From: Pirellulales bacterium
GTDB lineage: Bacteria; Planctomycetota; Planctomycetia; Pirellulales; JANQPP01
Length of the DNA: 56,781 nucleotides
Assembly: GCA_028289405.1 (NCBI GenBank)
Contig: JANQPP010000062.1
Coordinates: forward strand, 1 to 56,781
Direction of reading: 5' to 3'
Position numbers and translations under genes: made by a program. The notes beneath the pieces were generated by a model, which saw only the letters and a list, made by a program, of their open reading frames with translations, did no database searches and was not told the DNA's origin. Below are positions 42,679 to 52,747 of the stretch, in pieces. Within the stretch, counting starts at the first letter, position 1, and each line of letters starts with the position of its first letter.

Positions 42679-43050
42679 ATGTGGGAGTCAATGTTATTCT
42701 TGTTGCGTTGGGCGGGCCGCATCGCGGGGCTGACGCTCTTCGGGTTCGTGCTGATGTTCGTCATCGGACACGGCGGCTTGCCGAATATCCTGCCCGAGCC
42801 TCCCGCCGTGCGGATTGAATTCGTGGCCTTGATGGTCATGGTCGTTGGATCTCTGGTCGGCTGGTGCTCGGAGCGGTGGGGCGCCGCGCTGGTGCTTGGC
42901 GGATTCGTCACATTCAGCCTGACGGAGTTCGCCGCCAATGGCCGGCTGCCGGGCGGAGCGATTCCTTATCTTGCCATTCCCGGCCTGCTCTATTTGCTGA
43001 GTGCTTGCTTGCATCACTTTTCTGGAAAGAAAACCACCGCGACCGCGTGA
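42679..43050 (+). CDS. Small membrane protein of unknown function
   Basis: 123 residues with four predicted membrane helices (FLLRWAGRIAGLTLFGFVLMFVIG, EFVALMVMVVGSLVGW, WGAALVLGGFVTFSLTEF, YLAIPGLLYLLSACL) and short loops. ACCAGGAG precedes the ATG at a good distance. I do not recognise a family; no catalytic residues stand out. Confidence 0.75.
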   Translation: MWESMLFLLRWAGRIAGLTLFGFVLMFVIGHGGLPNILPEPPAVRIEFVALMVMVVGSLVGWCSERWGAALVLGGFVTFSLTEFAANGRLPGGAIPYLAIPGLLYLLSACLHHFSGKKTTATA

Positions 43051-43196
43051 GCGAGATTTTTCATTCTTTATTCAACACGGCTCATTCGTTTACACAGCCG
43101 TGTGTCTGATATAATGCTTACATCATGGGCCCGTCTGGTGCCCCCCGCTTGAGACCTCACCTGAAGTTCTTCCCACCAGATGCTCAAGGAGCGCCC

Positions 43197-44543
43197 ATGT
43201 GCCGCTGCCTGTCTTTATGGCGAGTGATCGTTGGTTTGATCATCTCATGCTCGGCGAGTGATGCTTTCGCACAAATTGTCGAGTTGCCTGCCGCCGTCCC
43301 GCAAAAGCGGGGCGATTTCGCGTTTCGTTACACAGGGGCATTGAACGATGAAGAGATGGAATGGCTTCGCCGCTTCGAAATTGTGGTGCCGGGAAATTTC
43401 CTGCCTCCCGAGCAGGTCACCCAACTGCATGCCTCGGGAACGCGGCTCGTGCACTATGTCTGGCTGCCGGCGTTTGGACTGCACGGTGATACCGAAGACC
43501 AAATGCGCCTGCTGCTTAAGGAACATCCGGATTGGGTATTGAACGCGGGACAGCCCCTGTTCGGCCATGCTGGTCCCGCCGATTCGCCCAGCTACTATTT
43601 CGACTATGCCGTGCCGGAAATGCGGCAGTGGCTCGCGCGGGACATCGCGCGGCGGACACGGGAACATGACTACGATGGCGTGTTCTTCGATACCACGACC
43701 ATCAACTCCGTGCATCCGGACGCGAGGAAGATCTACGAGGTGCGTCATCCGGAGACCGAGTACGACGCCTGTGTTTCCAAGATGCTGTCGCTACTCAAGG
43801 CCGAGGCGCCCGAGATTTTGCTGTTCACCAATCAAGGCTATCGCGCCCATGAGTATTATTTGCCGCACGTCGATCTGGACCTAACTGAAAGCTACATGAC
43901 CACATCCGCCGGAGCTGCGGAAGCCACGGTCCGGCTGCTGGGGCAGGGAGAGCGAAAGATCCAGGAAACGCACATCCAGCGATGGCACGTGCCGGGCAAA
44001 TGGGGCGAATCGATTTCGGCCTACTGCCGTTCTCTGCTCACCGAACCGATTGCCCAACACGGCTACGATATCCGCGTGATGCATTTGAACTACGGATACC
44101 CAAGATATGTGCCCGCCAAGCAAGATCCCGCCGCGTTCGAGCCTCAACTCGACCGCGAGGCGGTCCATTACGGCCTGGCGTGTGCCCTGCTATTGGGACA
44201 TACCAGTTATTACGAGGTCGAGTCCCGGTTTGGCGTGCCCGCCGATGAGGTCTACTTCGTCGACCTGGGGCAGCCGGTCGATGAAGACTACCATTCCCTG
44301 CCGGAAGAAGGCTTGGTATTTCGCCGCTACGAGAACGGCTTCGTAGTCGTGAATGACGCGCTACGGGACACGCGGTTGACCTTTCCAGAAGAAAAATCCC
44401 ACCAGCGGCGGCCCGTGTACGATGTGTTCCAGCGGCGCGTGCTAGAAGACTTCGCCGCCACGCGGACCGTCAATCTGCCAGCCAATCGCTACCCGGCCAC
44501 CCGACGCATCACGCCGAGTGGCCGGATCTTTGTCTATCAGTAG
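43197..44543 (+). CDS. Secreted glycoside-hydrolase-like (GHL) TIM-barrel protein
   Basis: 448 residues after a short signal peptide (LWRVIVGLIISCSASDAFA). The sequence FAFRYTGALNDEEMEWLRRFEIVVPG, LVHYVWLPAF, YDGVFFDTTTINS (likely catalytic Asp), LLFTNQGYRA and DLTESYMTT (likely acidic residue) resembles the putative glycosyl-hydrolase barrels of the GHL15/TIM-barrel group. The substrate is unknown. AAGGAG supports ATG 43197; the frame extends to 43125 without signal. Confidence 0.78.
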   Translation: MCRCLSLWRVIVGLIISCSASDAFAQIVELPAAVPQKRGDFAFRYTGALNDEEMEWLRRFEIVVPGNFLPPEQVTQLHASGTRLVHYVWLPAFGLHGDTEDQMRLLLKEHPDWVLNAGQPLFGHAGPADSPSYYFDYAVPEMRQWLARDIARRTREHDYDGVFFDTTTINSVHPDARKIYEVRHPETEYDACVSKMLSLLKAEAPEILLFTNQGYRAHEYYLPHVDLDLTESYMTTSAGAAEATVRLLGQGERKIQETHIQRWHVPGKWGESISAYCRSLLTEPIAQHGYDIRVMHLNYGYPRYVPAKQDPAAFEPQLDREAVHYGLACALLLGHTSYYEVESRFGVPADEVYFVDLGQPVDEDYHSLPEEGLVFRRYENGFVVVNDALRDTRLTFPEEKSHQRRPVYDVFQRRVLEDFAATRTVNLPANRYPATRRITPSGRIFVYQ

Positions 44544-44556
44544 TGGCGTGGTGCCG

Positions 44557-46221
44557 TCAAATCCGCGGAATGCACTTGCAGCTCGTGGCTAGTGGCGCGT
44601 CCGCGCGGGACCAGGCGGCTTCGTACTGTTGCCGCACTTGGGCCGCTTCGCCCGCTTTCCCTTGGGCCTGCAAAGCGCGGCTCAATCCGTAGAGCGACCA
44701 GCCGTTTTTCGGCCATTTGGCCAGATCCTCGCGGTAGACCCGTTCCGCCTCGGCATGCTGCCCGCTCTTGAGGTACACCGCGCCCAGCGTGTGCCGCACG
44801 GGCTGGAGCCATTGCGGGGGTTCGCCATAGGAAAGCGTGTCCTCGATCTCGGCGGCCCGCTCCAGGTGCTCGGCGGCTTGCTCCCATTCGCCTTGCTGCA
44901 GGGCAATTTCGCCGGCGATGAAATGGTCGCTCACTTCGAGCAGAGTATGCGCGGAATCGAGAAAGGCTAAATGATCCTCGGGCAACGCGGCCTTGGCTTC
45001 GCGGAAGGCGGCGTGCTCTTGCCGGGCGTGCTCGAAATCATGCTGGGCGGCGTAGGCGATGGCCCGATGTGCCCGCCAGATGGCGGTGGTGATCGGCAGG
45101 TGGGCCGGCGGCGCGTCCTCGGCCAAGAGCGCGTCCCAACGCCCAAACCGCTTTTGTACGTCATACACCGAACACATCCAGAGATCGATCACCGGTCCGA
45201 TCTGGAGCAGCGCCTCCTCGGGAATGTTGGCCCACATGGCGCGGGCGGCGGACATCGCTTCCTCTTCGCGCCCACTCATCATCGCGGCGTAGGCCAGCAT
45301 GTGGGCATTGTGCACCATGTAGAGATGTTGCATGCCCTGTTTGGGCGAGAGAGCGCGGTACTTTTCATCCGAGCGGAGCGCCTTCTCGTTCTGCACGATA
45401 GCGTCATGCCAATGCCCTGTTTTGACGTAGATATGCGAAGGCATGTGCAGCAGATGCCCACTGGCGTAAACCAGGTTGTCCAATCGCCGCGCGGCTGGGA
45501 GCCCCTGCTCGGGATGCGCGCTCGGCTCCACGGCATGGATATAAAGATGGTTCGCCCCGGGATGATTGGGCTCCAGCTCCAGCACACGCTCCAGCACGGC
45601 GACGATCTTCGCCGTTCCTTCCACCGGTTCTTGATCCAGCGTGTACAGCATCCACGGTTTTTGCACCATCATCGCCTCGGCGTAGAGCGTGCCCACGTCC
45701 GTGTCCTCGGGGTACTCCTCCCAGACCTGAGCCATGGCGTTCGCGTAGGCTTGCTCCAGATGCGTGCGGTCAGCGGGCCAGGGATTGGCATAGCGACGAG
45801 CCAGCGCTTCGATCAACGCGCGTTCCACGGGCGAGGCATGTTCCGCGCGGGCCAACGCGTTTTGCAGTGCGTACCAGGCCGCCTTGGAACGCTCCTCGGT
45901 CATGATGCTGTCGTTGTAATTGGGACCCTCGCAGTAGGCGACGCCCCACCAGGCCATGGCACAATGCGGATCCAACTCCGCGGCGTGCAGGAAGGAGCGG
46001 ATCGCCTCGTCGTGATTGAAGGCGTACATCCAGTTCAATCCCTGGTTGACATACTGCCGGGCCTCGGGCGAAGTCGTGGCCACTTCGCGCTGGTGTGGAC
46101 CCATGTCCTCGAACAACTGGGCTACGGCCACGGCATCGACTGCCAGGACCGGCAAAGTCCCCGCCGAGTTGATCACCATGGCCAGGACACTAAACATCAA
46201 CACAATTCGAGTGCAAAACAT
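44557..46221 (-). CDS. Secreted TPR-repeat protein
   Basis: 554 residues. Signal peptide MFCTRIVLMFSVLAMVINSAGTLPVLA. TPR-like helical pairs occur along the whole length (YVNQGLNWMYAFNHDEAIRSFLHAAELDPHCAMAWWG, LYIHAVEPSAHPEQGLPAARRLDNL, LGAVYLKSGQHAEAERVYREDLAKWP). No catalytic domain is visible. GGAG precedes the ATG. Likely a periplasmic scaffold. It is convergent with the GHL gene, 13 bases away. Confidence 0.85.
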   Translation of the reverse strand: MFCTRIVLMFSVLAMVINSAGTLPVLAVDAVAVAQLFEDMGPHQREVATTSPEARQYVNQGLNWMYAFNHDEAIRSFLHAAELDPHCAMAWWGVAYCEGPNYNDSIMTEERSKAAWYALQNALARAEHASPVERALIEALARRYANPWPADRTHLEQAYANAMAQVWEEYPEDTDVGTLYAEAMMVQKPWMLYTLDQEPVEGTAKIVAVLERVLELEPNHPGANHLYIHAVEPSAHPEQGLPAARRLDNLVYASGHLLHMPSHIYVKTGHWHDAIVQNEKALRSDEKYRALSPKQGMQHLYMVHNAHMLAYAAMMSGREEEAMSAARAMWANIPEEALLQIGPVIDLWMCSVYDVQKRFGRWDALLAEDAPPAHLPITTAIWRAHRAIAYAAQHDFEHARQEHAAFREAKAALPEDHLAFLDSAHTLLEVSDHFIAGEIALQQGEWEQAAEHLERAAEIEDTLSYGEPPQWLQPVRHTLGAVYLKSGQHAEAERVYREDLAKWPKNGWSLYGLSRALQAQGKAGEAAQVRQQYEAAWSRADAPLATSCKCIPRI

Positions 46222-46402
46222 GGCCTACTCCTTAATTTGATTGAGCGGATGGATGAGCTGGAACGACCGGCGAAACTTCAGTGATACGTGACGAGCGAAA
46301 CCGACTCATGTTGCGGCGATGAATTCCGGGAGACACCATATTGCCGCGAAAGGTTCGGTGGATGAGACGGGGCGCCACCGTGGGTGTCTGCCTCTCGGCA
46401 CA

Positions 46403-48052
46403 TTATGGAAGGGCCATTTTCTTACTACCCAAGTCGAGGCGGTACATGATCTGATTGTAATCATACCGAGGCGTGGGGATCTTCGCCGCGGAAAATGTAT
46501 CCGAGTACGTCCCTTCGAAGTAGATGATCCTTCCCTGCTTCTCATCGAAGAATTCATGATGGGCTGGGTTGTAAAATGAGTATTTGTCGTGCGTCACGAT
46601 GTGACGCGGGTTGATCCACGGCCCTTCGAGCGCATCTGACTCGGCGTACCAAATTTCTCCCAAAAACGACGACTTGCCTCCCAATTGTTCGGCAATCATG
46701 ACCCAACGTCGCCGAAATGCGTTCCAGTGAACGCTCCCAGCGTGCAAGTACATGGGTTCCTCCGAATTCGGCGACCAGAGCGCGAGCTTCAAGTCGTCTT
46801 TCTGCAATTGCCCCTGGGAAACGAGTTGGCGGAGTTGAGAAGCGTCGAGCGCCCCGGTGTCACGTTTCCAACCCCACACCGCCCGCCCCTGGTCGTCGCG
46901 CTCGATGAAAGGCTTCGTGATTTCGTTGAGATCGCCGTCCATTTCCGGCACCACCAGCCTGCCCGACTCATCCCTTTCGATGGAAGGCATCTCCAATGCG
47001 TACCTGGTTCCCGGCTGAAGGCACGTAAACGCCTCGTATTGGCTGGGATCGATGATGGCGGGCAACGCCGCCTTGACGCGGATGGTGGGAAACGGGCTGC
47101 AAAAGTAGATGTATTCCGATACATCATGCTCATAGGCCAGCGACTGGCCGCGCGGGTAGAGGACCGCATCCAAGGGAAACTGGACAAGCTGCTCGAATTG
47201 CTGAGATTCATCGTTGTAGATAACCAGGCCATGCTCCAGCGGCGTTCCCAGGGCCTTTAGACGCGTGTAGTGGCCGATCAGTTTCTCTTGCCCCGCGGTT
47301 CGAAGCACGAAAAGCCCATGCAGCCAAATGGCGCCCTCCTCTGGAAACGGGATCATTTCCCTGGAAAATCCGGAAGGCCCGGTGAAGTACTTCAAGTCAA
47401 TTCCTTGAGAGGATTCGAGCCCTCCTTGGCTTGGCAACTTCGAGACGGCTCCGGCGGTTTTGAAGTGCCCCAAGGGATAAGAGGGTCGATTGGTGTCTCC
47501 CCAAAACCACCGGATTTGCCCACGATATGGCCGGGCTTGTACCGTGTCCTGCCCCACGACTTTCGCGTTGAGCAGCGGCTTCGCGAGCGGTGCCACTTTG
47601 TTTAGCAGCAGGCTGTCGCGATAGATGCCTTGGCCCGTGACCCGATAAAGGCGCTCCGCCATATTCTTGCGATGAATCTCGATCCGTGCGTTCATGCCGG
47701 GTTTCGCGTGCAACCGGACGCCACGGTTCCCGAAACCGTCGGCGGGATACTCGTAACCGTGGCCAGAGACGGCAAAAAAAACTTCCTCGTCCATGAGCCC
47801 AGGTTCTCGAAACGCGACCCATCCTCCGCTATCCGTGACGTAGGCCATCCGATTCACCGTGGTGAGCGTGATGAGTGGAACGCCGCGTTCCGTCTCCGCA
47901 TCCACAACTTGAATGCCAAAGTATTCGGATGCACCGCGCGACTCGGTAGCGGAAAGCGCATTCCCCCACACGCCGCTGATCAGCGTCGCCACGATAACGA
48001 TCCGCCCAAATGGGGCGAGTGTGATCTGCATGGAACCTTTGAAAATCGTCAT
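46403..48052 (-). CDS. Large secreted protein of unknown function
   Basis: 549 residues from ATG 48052 with a signal peptide (GRIVIVATLISGVWGNALSA). An N-terminal ~90-residue segment (YFGIQVVDAETERGVPLITLTTVNRMAYVTDSGGWVAF) resembles a carboxypeptidase-regulatory-like beta domain. The rest (WFWGDTNRPSYPLGHFKTAGA, GEIWYAESDALEGPWINPRHIVTHDKYSFYNPAHHEF) has the repeat spacing of a five-bladed glycosidase-like propeller (DUF4185-type), but no catalytic set is certain. The frame continues upstream to 48205 without a good start. Confidence 0.75.
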   Translation of the reverse strand: MTIFKGSMQITLAPFGRIVIVATLISGVWGNALSATESRGASEYFGIQVVDAETERGVPLITLTTVNRMAYVTDSGGWVAFREPGLMDEEVFFAVSGHGYEYPADGFGNRGVRLHAKPGMNARIEIHRKNMAERLYRVTGQGIYRDSLLLNKVAPLAKPLLNAKVVGQDTVQARPYRGQIRWFWGDTNRPSYPLGHFKTAGAVSKLPSQGGLESSQGIDLKYFTGPSGFSREMIPFPEEGAIWLHGLFVLRTAGQEKLIGHYTRLKALGTPLEHGLVIYNDESQQFEQLVQFPLDAVLYPRGQSLAYEHDVSEYIYFCSPFPTIRVKAALPAIIDPSQYEAFTCLQPGTRYALEMPSIERDESGRLVVPEMDGDLNEITKPFIERDDQGRAVWGWKRDTGALDASQLRQLVSQGQLQKDDLKLALWSPNSEEPMYLHAGSVHWNAFRRRWVMIAEQLGGKSSFLGEIWYAESDALEGPWINPRHIVTHDKYSFYNPAHHEFFDEKQGRIIYFEGTYSDTFSAAKIPTPRYDYNQIMYRLDLGSKKMALP

Positions 48053-48217
48053 GCCGAGAATTTGTCTGCCTCTCAAATTGACCAGCCTCCATGTATCCTG
48101 GTCGATGGACATTGTAGCCCACGATCCTCCTAGATAGGCACCCAGTGCCATGGCGGACGGCGCAGCGGCATTTTCCAACCACGAGGAACGAATATCGGCG
48201 GCCACAGGAAAACCGAT

Positions 48218-48556
48218 GTGAAGAATCTATTTGACGATTTGCCCGAGAAAATTCCGGAGGAACTGACCGAAGTGCTGTTGCGAGGCAAGTCGGTCCGGAT
48301 TGAACGCATCGTCTCCACGGGCCACGCCAGCCCGGCGGATTTCTGGTATGACCAACCGGAAGCGGAATGGGTCGCCGTGCTGCGGGGAGAAGCCAAGCTG
48401 TTCTTCGCTGGCGACGAAGAACCGATCCACCTGCGGCCCGGTGATCATGTGCTGATTCCGTCGCATCGAAAACATCGCGTGGAATGGACCTCGCCCGAGG
48501 AACCGACGGTGTGGCTGGCCGTGTTCTTCCAGGATTCGTTTAGGAAAAACGATTGA
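48218..48556 (+). CDS. Cupin-domain protein
   Basis: 112 residues, single cupin barrel: EWVAVLRGEAKLFFAGDEEPIHLRPGDHVLIPSHRKHRVEW. The second motif GDHVLIPSHRKHRV is clear; the first lacks the usual HxH (EWVAVL), so metal binding may rest on fewer ligands. The start is GTG with AGGAAA upstream. Function unknown; similar small cupins are often annotated as cupin domain proteins only. Confidence 0.85.
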   Translation: MKNLFDDLPEKIPEELTEVLLRGKSVRIERIVSTGHASPADFWYDQPEAEWVAVLRGEAKLFFAGDEEPIHLRPGDHVLIPSHRKHRVEWTSPEEPTVWLAVFFQDSFRKND

Positions 48557-48645
48557 TAACCAGATCGGAGCGCCCAAATGGCTTGTATCTTGTCGCCTTT
48601 AAGCTTGCTAGATACCTACCCGTAACCCCCTGGAGAATTACATCG

Positions 48646-48843
48646 ATGAAACTCAAATTATTCACGGCGATGAATCCGAAGAACAAGCCCGAGCCGGTCA
48701 ACACGGAATTTCAAACCGAGATCAATGAATGGTTGCAAGCCAACCCCAGCATCGAGATACACCATATCCAACAGTCCGCCGGTGGCGGCAGCCAAGGCCC
48801 TTTCCTCTTCTGCATTTCCGTCTGGTATGACGAACGCCGGTAA
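48646..48843 (+). CDS. Conserved-looking 65-aa protein
   Basis: MKLKLFTAMNPKNKPEPVNTEF... The body (FQTEINEWLQANPSIEIHHIQQSAGGG and FLFCISVWYDE) suggests a small alpha/beta fold with one helix and two strands. TGGAG lies a few bases upstream of ATG 48646; a longer in-frame start at 48553 overlaps the cupin stop. I do not recognise the function. Confidence 0.65.
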   Translation: MKLKLFTAMNPKNKPEPVNTEFQTEINEWLQANPSIEIHHIQQSAGGGSQGPFLFCISVWYDERR

Positions 48844-48904
48844 GTTCCGAACCGTGCCGACATGATCACGGGCTTGCTCATCACTACCTACTCGGGAGAC
48901 TTCC

Positions 48905-49606
48905 ATGCCTGAGATGTCGATTCACGAAGCGTGCGGGCACGGAAATCTCGAAGCCGTGCGGGAAATGCTCGCCGCCGATCCATCGTTGGTGGACGCCGAC
49001 GATCAACACCAATGGCGGCCCATCTTTCACGCGGCGCTCTGGCGGCACGAGCCGGTCGTGCGACTGCTGATCGCAGCCGGAGCGGACCTTTCCGCCCACG
49101 ATGGTTATGTGATGCACTACGCTGGCGAGGTTCCCAACAACAAGCCGATCGTTGCCCTTCTCGTACAGTATGGCGCATTGGACGCGCATGTCCGGCCCGG
49201 CAGTGACCTGTCGCGCCAGTTTTTAGCCGCGCTCTTTCTCGCCGATGTCCCGCGTTTGCGAGGGCTGCTCCGCCGGCATTCGAACCTGGCCAGGGAAACT
49301 GACGGACGTGGCGATCAGCCGATCCACCACGCTTCGCGCAACGGCGACACGGAAGTGGTGCGGCTGCTCATCGAGCATGGCGCGGACGTGAATCTCGCGA
49401 ACGACCGAGGGCATACCGTTCTGTACTGCGCCGGCGGCCATGGGCATTTAGAAACGGTAAGGCTGCTGCTGGAGCACGGTGCCAACCAGGACGCGAAATT
49501 CACCGAGGATGGCAAGACCTTGCTCCAGTGGCTGGCCCAATATCCCGAGGACACGAGATACAAGCCCATTGTGCGGTTGCTACAGCAGCATCAGGCCGGG
49601 ACTTGA
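48905..49606 (+). CDS. Ankyrin-repeat protein
   Basis: 233 residues made of about six ankyrin repeats. The clearest are HEACGHGNLEAVREMLAADPSLVDA, PIHHASRNGDTEVVRLLIEHGADVNLA and VLYCAGGHGHLETVRLLLEHGANQDA. There is no signal peptide or enzymatic domain, so it is probably a cytosolic protein-interaction module. GGGAGA precedes the ATG. Confidence 0.9.
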   Translation: MPEMSIHEACGHGNLEAVREMLAADPSLVDADDQHQWRPIFHAALWRHEPVVRLLIAAGADLSAHDGYVMHYAGEVPNNKPIVALLVQYGALDAHVRPGSDLSRQFLAALFLADVPRLRGLLRRHSNLARETDGRGDQPIHHASRNGDTEVVRLLIEHGADVNLANDRGHTVLYCAGGHGHLETVRLLLEHGANQDAKFTEDGKTLLQWLAQYPEDTRYKPIVRLLQQHQAGT

Positions 49607-49708
49607 AGCGGCACCTTTTTTCGTTTCCAGGCTGGCCTTGACGGGCCGGGGACTCCTCGCGTAGTCTCCCCCCCGCTCGCGCCCAAGCTTTGCGCCGGAA
49701 GTGCAAAG

Positions 49709-51061
49709 ATGGAGAAAGTGCGGAATGGTTCAGGAGCCAATAGCGACGTGCGAAACGACGCTTTCCAACGAACAAAACAGAACGCCTCGCGGCCAACGTC
49801 TGGCTTAACAGTGCAAACATCAACTGGGCGCGGAGCTTGCCTCCACGCCTGGCTAGCATGCTGGATACTTTGCGCCGGTTGCGCGTCCCTATCGGACGAC
49901 GGTTTCGACGATCCGCCCGCCGGCAAAGGGATCCTGGGAGGCCTGGACCGGGACAGCGTGCTGGGGCAAGTGAATGCCCGCGTCGGACGCACGAAAGAGC
50001 AAGCCCTCAAATCGGTCGGGCTCGGTCCGGACGAACGGATCGCCCGCAAGGCGTTCGCGGAAGGGGATGCCCTGTTCCGGCAAAAGGAGTATCGCGCGGC
50101 GGAAAAGAAGTACCGCCGGGCGGCGAAACGCTGGCCCGATTCGGCGCTCGAGGAAGACGCCATGTTCATGCAGGGAGAAAGCCAATTCTTCGCCGACCGT
50201 TACTCCAAAGCCAACGACACCTACGGCGAACTGGTGAAGAAGTACACCAATTCCCGCCATTTGGACACGATCAGCAAACGTTGGTTCTCGATCGCCCGGT
50301 TTTGGGAGGACTACCATCGCGAGCATCCAAATGGCACGCTAGCACCTAACGTGTTGGACAAAAAGCGGCCCCTGTTCGATACGGGCGGCCACGCCATCGC
50401 GACCTACCAACAGATTTTGGAAAATGACTCGACTGGCCTGCTGGCCGACGATGCCGTGATGCAGACCGCGAATGCCTATTTTCTCGCGAACCGCTACCAC
50501 GATGCGTCGGACTACTACAAAATCTTGCGGCAGCAATACCCCAAGAGCGAGCATCAATACGCCGCGCATTTATTGGGCATGCGGTGCGAACTGATGCGTT
50601 ACCAGGGACCGGACTACGACGCCACTCCGCTGTTGGAAGCCGAGTCACTCGTGGAACAACTTCTCGTGCAGTTCCCCGATGTGCTGTCTCAAGATCCAGC
50701 GGAAAGGGAACGGCTCGTGAAAACCCGCGGGCAGATCGTGCTGGAGCGGGCACGGCGAGACTGGGAAATCGCGCAGTATTACGACCGCGCGAACCACCTA
50801 GCGGCGGCACAACGGTATTATCTCTCCATCGCGGAAAACTTCCCGGAAACGCCGCTCGCGGCGGAAGCCCGCACGCGGCTAGCACAGATCGGCGGCTCTC
50901 CGGAGAACGAACCCTCCTTCGCGGAGAAGACGCAAACATGGCTGGCCCAATGGGGCGCGGACGATACGGGAGGTTCCTCGGAGGAAAGTAGCCCGCTCAA
51001 TCCCGCCGCTCAGGTGCAACTCGCAACGCAACCGGGGACCGCGCTACCGCCGAGGTTTTGA
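49709..51061 (+). CDS. BamD/YfiO-like outer-membrane assembly lipoprotein
   Basis: 450 residues. A hydrophobic stretch with lipobox (ACWILCAGCASL, Cys ~55) follows an unusually long polar N-terminus, so the true start may be later. The TPR-like repeats match the YfiO/BamD and tol-pal YbgF style: LFRQKEYRAAEKKYRRAAKRWPDSALEEDAMFMQGESQFFADRYSKANDTYGELVKKY and YFLANRYHDASDYYKILRQQYPKSEHQYAAHLLG. Likely periplasmic face of the outer membrane, helping beta-barrel insertion. It is four bases upstream of an LptE-like gene, consistent with envelope assembly. Confidence 0.8.
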   Translation: MEKVRNGSGANSDVRNDAFQRTKQNASRPTSGLTVQTSTGRGACLHAWLACWILCAGCASLSDDGFDDPPAGKGILGGLDRDSVLGQVNARVGRTKEQALKSVGLGPDERIARKAFAEGDALFRQKEYRAAEKKYRRAAKRWPDSALEEDAMFMQGESQFFADRYSKANDTYGELVKKYTNSRHLDTISKRWFSIARFWEDYHREHPNGTLAPNVLDKKRPLFDTGGHAIATYQQILENDSTGLLADDAVMQTANAYFLANRYHDASDYYKILRQQYPKSEHQYAAHLLGMRCELMRYQGPDYDATPLLEAESLVEQLLVQFPDVLSQDPAERERLVKTRGQIVLERARRDWEIAQYYDRANHLAAAQRYYLSIAENFPETPLAAEARTRLAQIGGSPENEPSFAEKTQTWLAQWGADDTGGSSEESSPLNPAAQVQLATQPGTALPPRF

Positions 51062-51064
51062 CCC

Positions 51065-51679
51065 GTGCGCTGGAGTATGTTGCGTCTGAAGTCCGGCAAG
51101 TACCAGGATCGTTTCGTCCCCACATGCTCCCGGGCGCCGTGGCACGCCGCTCGGACAGGGCCGCTGGCTCGAGTGTGGATGGCGCTGGTGATCTGCGGCT
51201 TCCTGGCTGGCTGTGCTCCGTATCGCATCGGACCGCAATCGCTATTCGATCCAGAAATTCGCACGGTCTACGTGCCCATGTTCGAATCGGATAGCTACCG
51301 TCGCAATTTGGGGGAACGGCTCACCGAGGCGGTGGTCAAGGAGATCGAACAGCGCACCCCCTATAAGGTGGTAAGCGGACCAGGTGCCGATAGCGTACTC
51401 TCCGGGCGGATTCTCGGGGACACCAAACGGGTCCTCGCGGAAACGATCAACGACGAACCGCGTGAAATCGAAACACAGTTTTCCGTGCGGGTCCAATGGT
51501 TGGGGCGCCAGCAGGAAATGCTGGGCGACACGACCATCCCCCTTTCTCCCGCGGCGGTATCCATCGCCCAAGGTGCGAGCGTGATTCCGGAAGTTGGCCG
51601 CTCGGTCGCGGTGGCTCAGCAGGAGGCCATCCAAGAAATCGCCGTGCAAATCGTCGATTTGATGGAAGCACCCTGGTAG
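51065..51679 (+). CDS. lptE: LptE-like LPS-assembly lipoprotein
   Basis: 204 residues from GTG 51065 (ATG 51077 is also possible). The signal segment ends in the lipobox CGFLAGC. The mature part begins YRIGPQSLFDPEIRTVYVPMFESDSYRRNLGERLTEAVVKEIEQRTPYKVV, the LptE hallmark of a short strand then a long amphipathic helix. It should plug the LptD barrel for LPS export. The gene lies between a BamD-like gene and folP. Confidence 0.88.
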   Translation: MRWSMLRLKSGKYQDRFVPTCSRAPWHAARTGPLARVWMALVICGFLAGCAPYRIGPQSLFDPEIRTVYVPMFESDSYRRNLGERLTEAVVKEIEQRTPYKVVSGPGADSVLSGRILGDTKRVLAETINDEPREIETQFSVRVQWLGRQQEMLGDTTIPLSPAAVSIAQGASVIPEVGRSVAVAQQEAIQEIAVQIVDLMEAPW

Positions 51680-51688
51680 GTTGCACCC

Positions 51689-52588
51689 ATGACCAGCGAT
51701 TCCAGCGGCGACGCTCTCCTTTCCGGCATTCCCCATCGCGCGGCATCGTGGCGGCTGCGGACACGCACGCTGAACTTCCCCCGCCCCCCACTCATCATGG
51801 GCATCCTGAACGTCACGCCGGACAGTTTCTCTGACGGTGGCCAATTTCAGGATGCTTCCCACGCCGTGGACCGTGCCCGAGTTATGGCCGACCAGGGGGC
51901 CGATTTGCTGGACATTGGCGGCGAAAGCACGCGGCCCTACTCCGATCCGATTGACGAACGGGAAGAACTGCAACGTGTCCTTCCCGTGCTCCAGCGTTTA
52001 GAGGGACAACTCGACATTCCCATTTCTATCGACACGTCGAAAGCGAACGTCGCCCGGGAAGCGGTGGCCGCCGGCGCGGAGATCATTAACGACGTGACTG
52101 GCCTGGAAGGTGACCCAGGAATGTTGGACGTGGCCCTCGGCACGGGCGCTGGCGTTTGTGTGATGCACATGCGGGGGACACCGCAAACGATGCAAGAGGA
52201 TCCCCATTATGACGACGTCACTCGGGAGATCGGCATTTACCTGAAGCAACGCCGCGATGCCCTGGTCGCCGCAGGCCTACCCATGGAAAAAATTGCCCTC
52301 GATCCAGGCATCGGATTCGGCAAAACGCACGAGCATAATTTGACGTTGCTGTCCCGCTGCCACGAATTTCATGCCTGTGGCTGTCCCCTGCTGGTCGGCC
52401 ATTCGCGCAAGGAGTTCATCGCCAAAGTAAGCGGGCGGAAGGAAGGCAGCCGATTGGGAGGCACCATTGGCGTCACGTTGGCGCTGGCTCTGCGAGGCGT
52501 GCAGGTCATTCGCGTGCATGATGTGCAAGAGGTCCGTGAAGCGTTGGACCTGTTCATCGCCAGCGGAGGGCTCGAATCCTGGAAGTAA
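51689..52588 (+). CDS. folP: Dihydropteroate synthase
   Basis: Condenses 6-hydroxymethyl-dihydropterin diphosphate with p-aminobenzoate in folate synthesis; the sulfonamide target. 299 residues. Motifs in order: LIMGILNVTPDSFSDGG (diphosphate loop), DLLDIGGESTRPYS, SIDTSKANVAREA, EIINDVTG, VCVMHMRGTPQTM, ALDPGIGFGKTHEHN and LVGHSRKEFIAKV. All are intact. A ~30-residue N-terminal extension precedes the barrel. It begins nine bases after the lptE stop, so it is probably in that operon. Confidence 0.97.
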   Translation: MTSDSSGDALLSGIPHRAASWRLRTRTLNFPRPPLIMGILNVTPDSFSDGGQFQDASHAVDRARVMADQGADLLDIGGESTRPYSDPIDEREELQRVLPVLQRLEGQLDIPISIDTSKANVAREAVAAGAEIINDVTGLEGDPGMLDVALGTGAGVCVMHMRGTPQTMQEDPHYDDVTREIGIYLKQRRDALVAAGLPMEKIALDPGIGFGKTHEHNLTLLSRCHEFHACGCPLLVGHSRKEFIAKVSGRKEGSRLGGTIGVTLALALRGVQVIRVHDVQEVREALDLFIASGGLESWK

Positions 52589-52747
52589 AGCCATTCGCCG
52601 AGCTACTGCAAACCCTCTCTTTTCCGAATTCGGCTCAGCTTGAATTGCTTCACACCGGTCCATATCCGATAATCCAAAGTAGCCGCGCTGAACCTAGTTT
52701 GGCGAGTAGAAGACGAAAAAATTGCTGGCAACCGATGGGGAAATTTC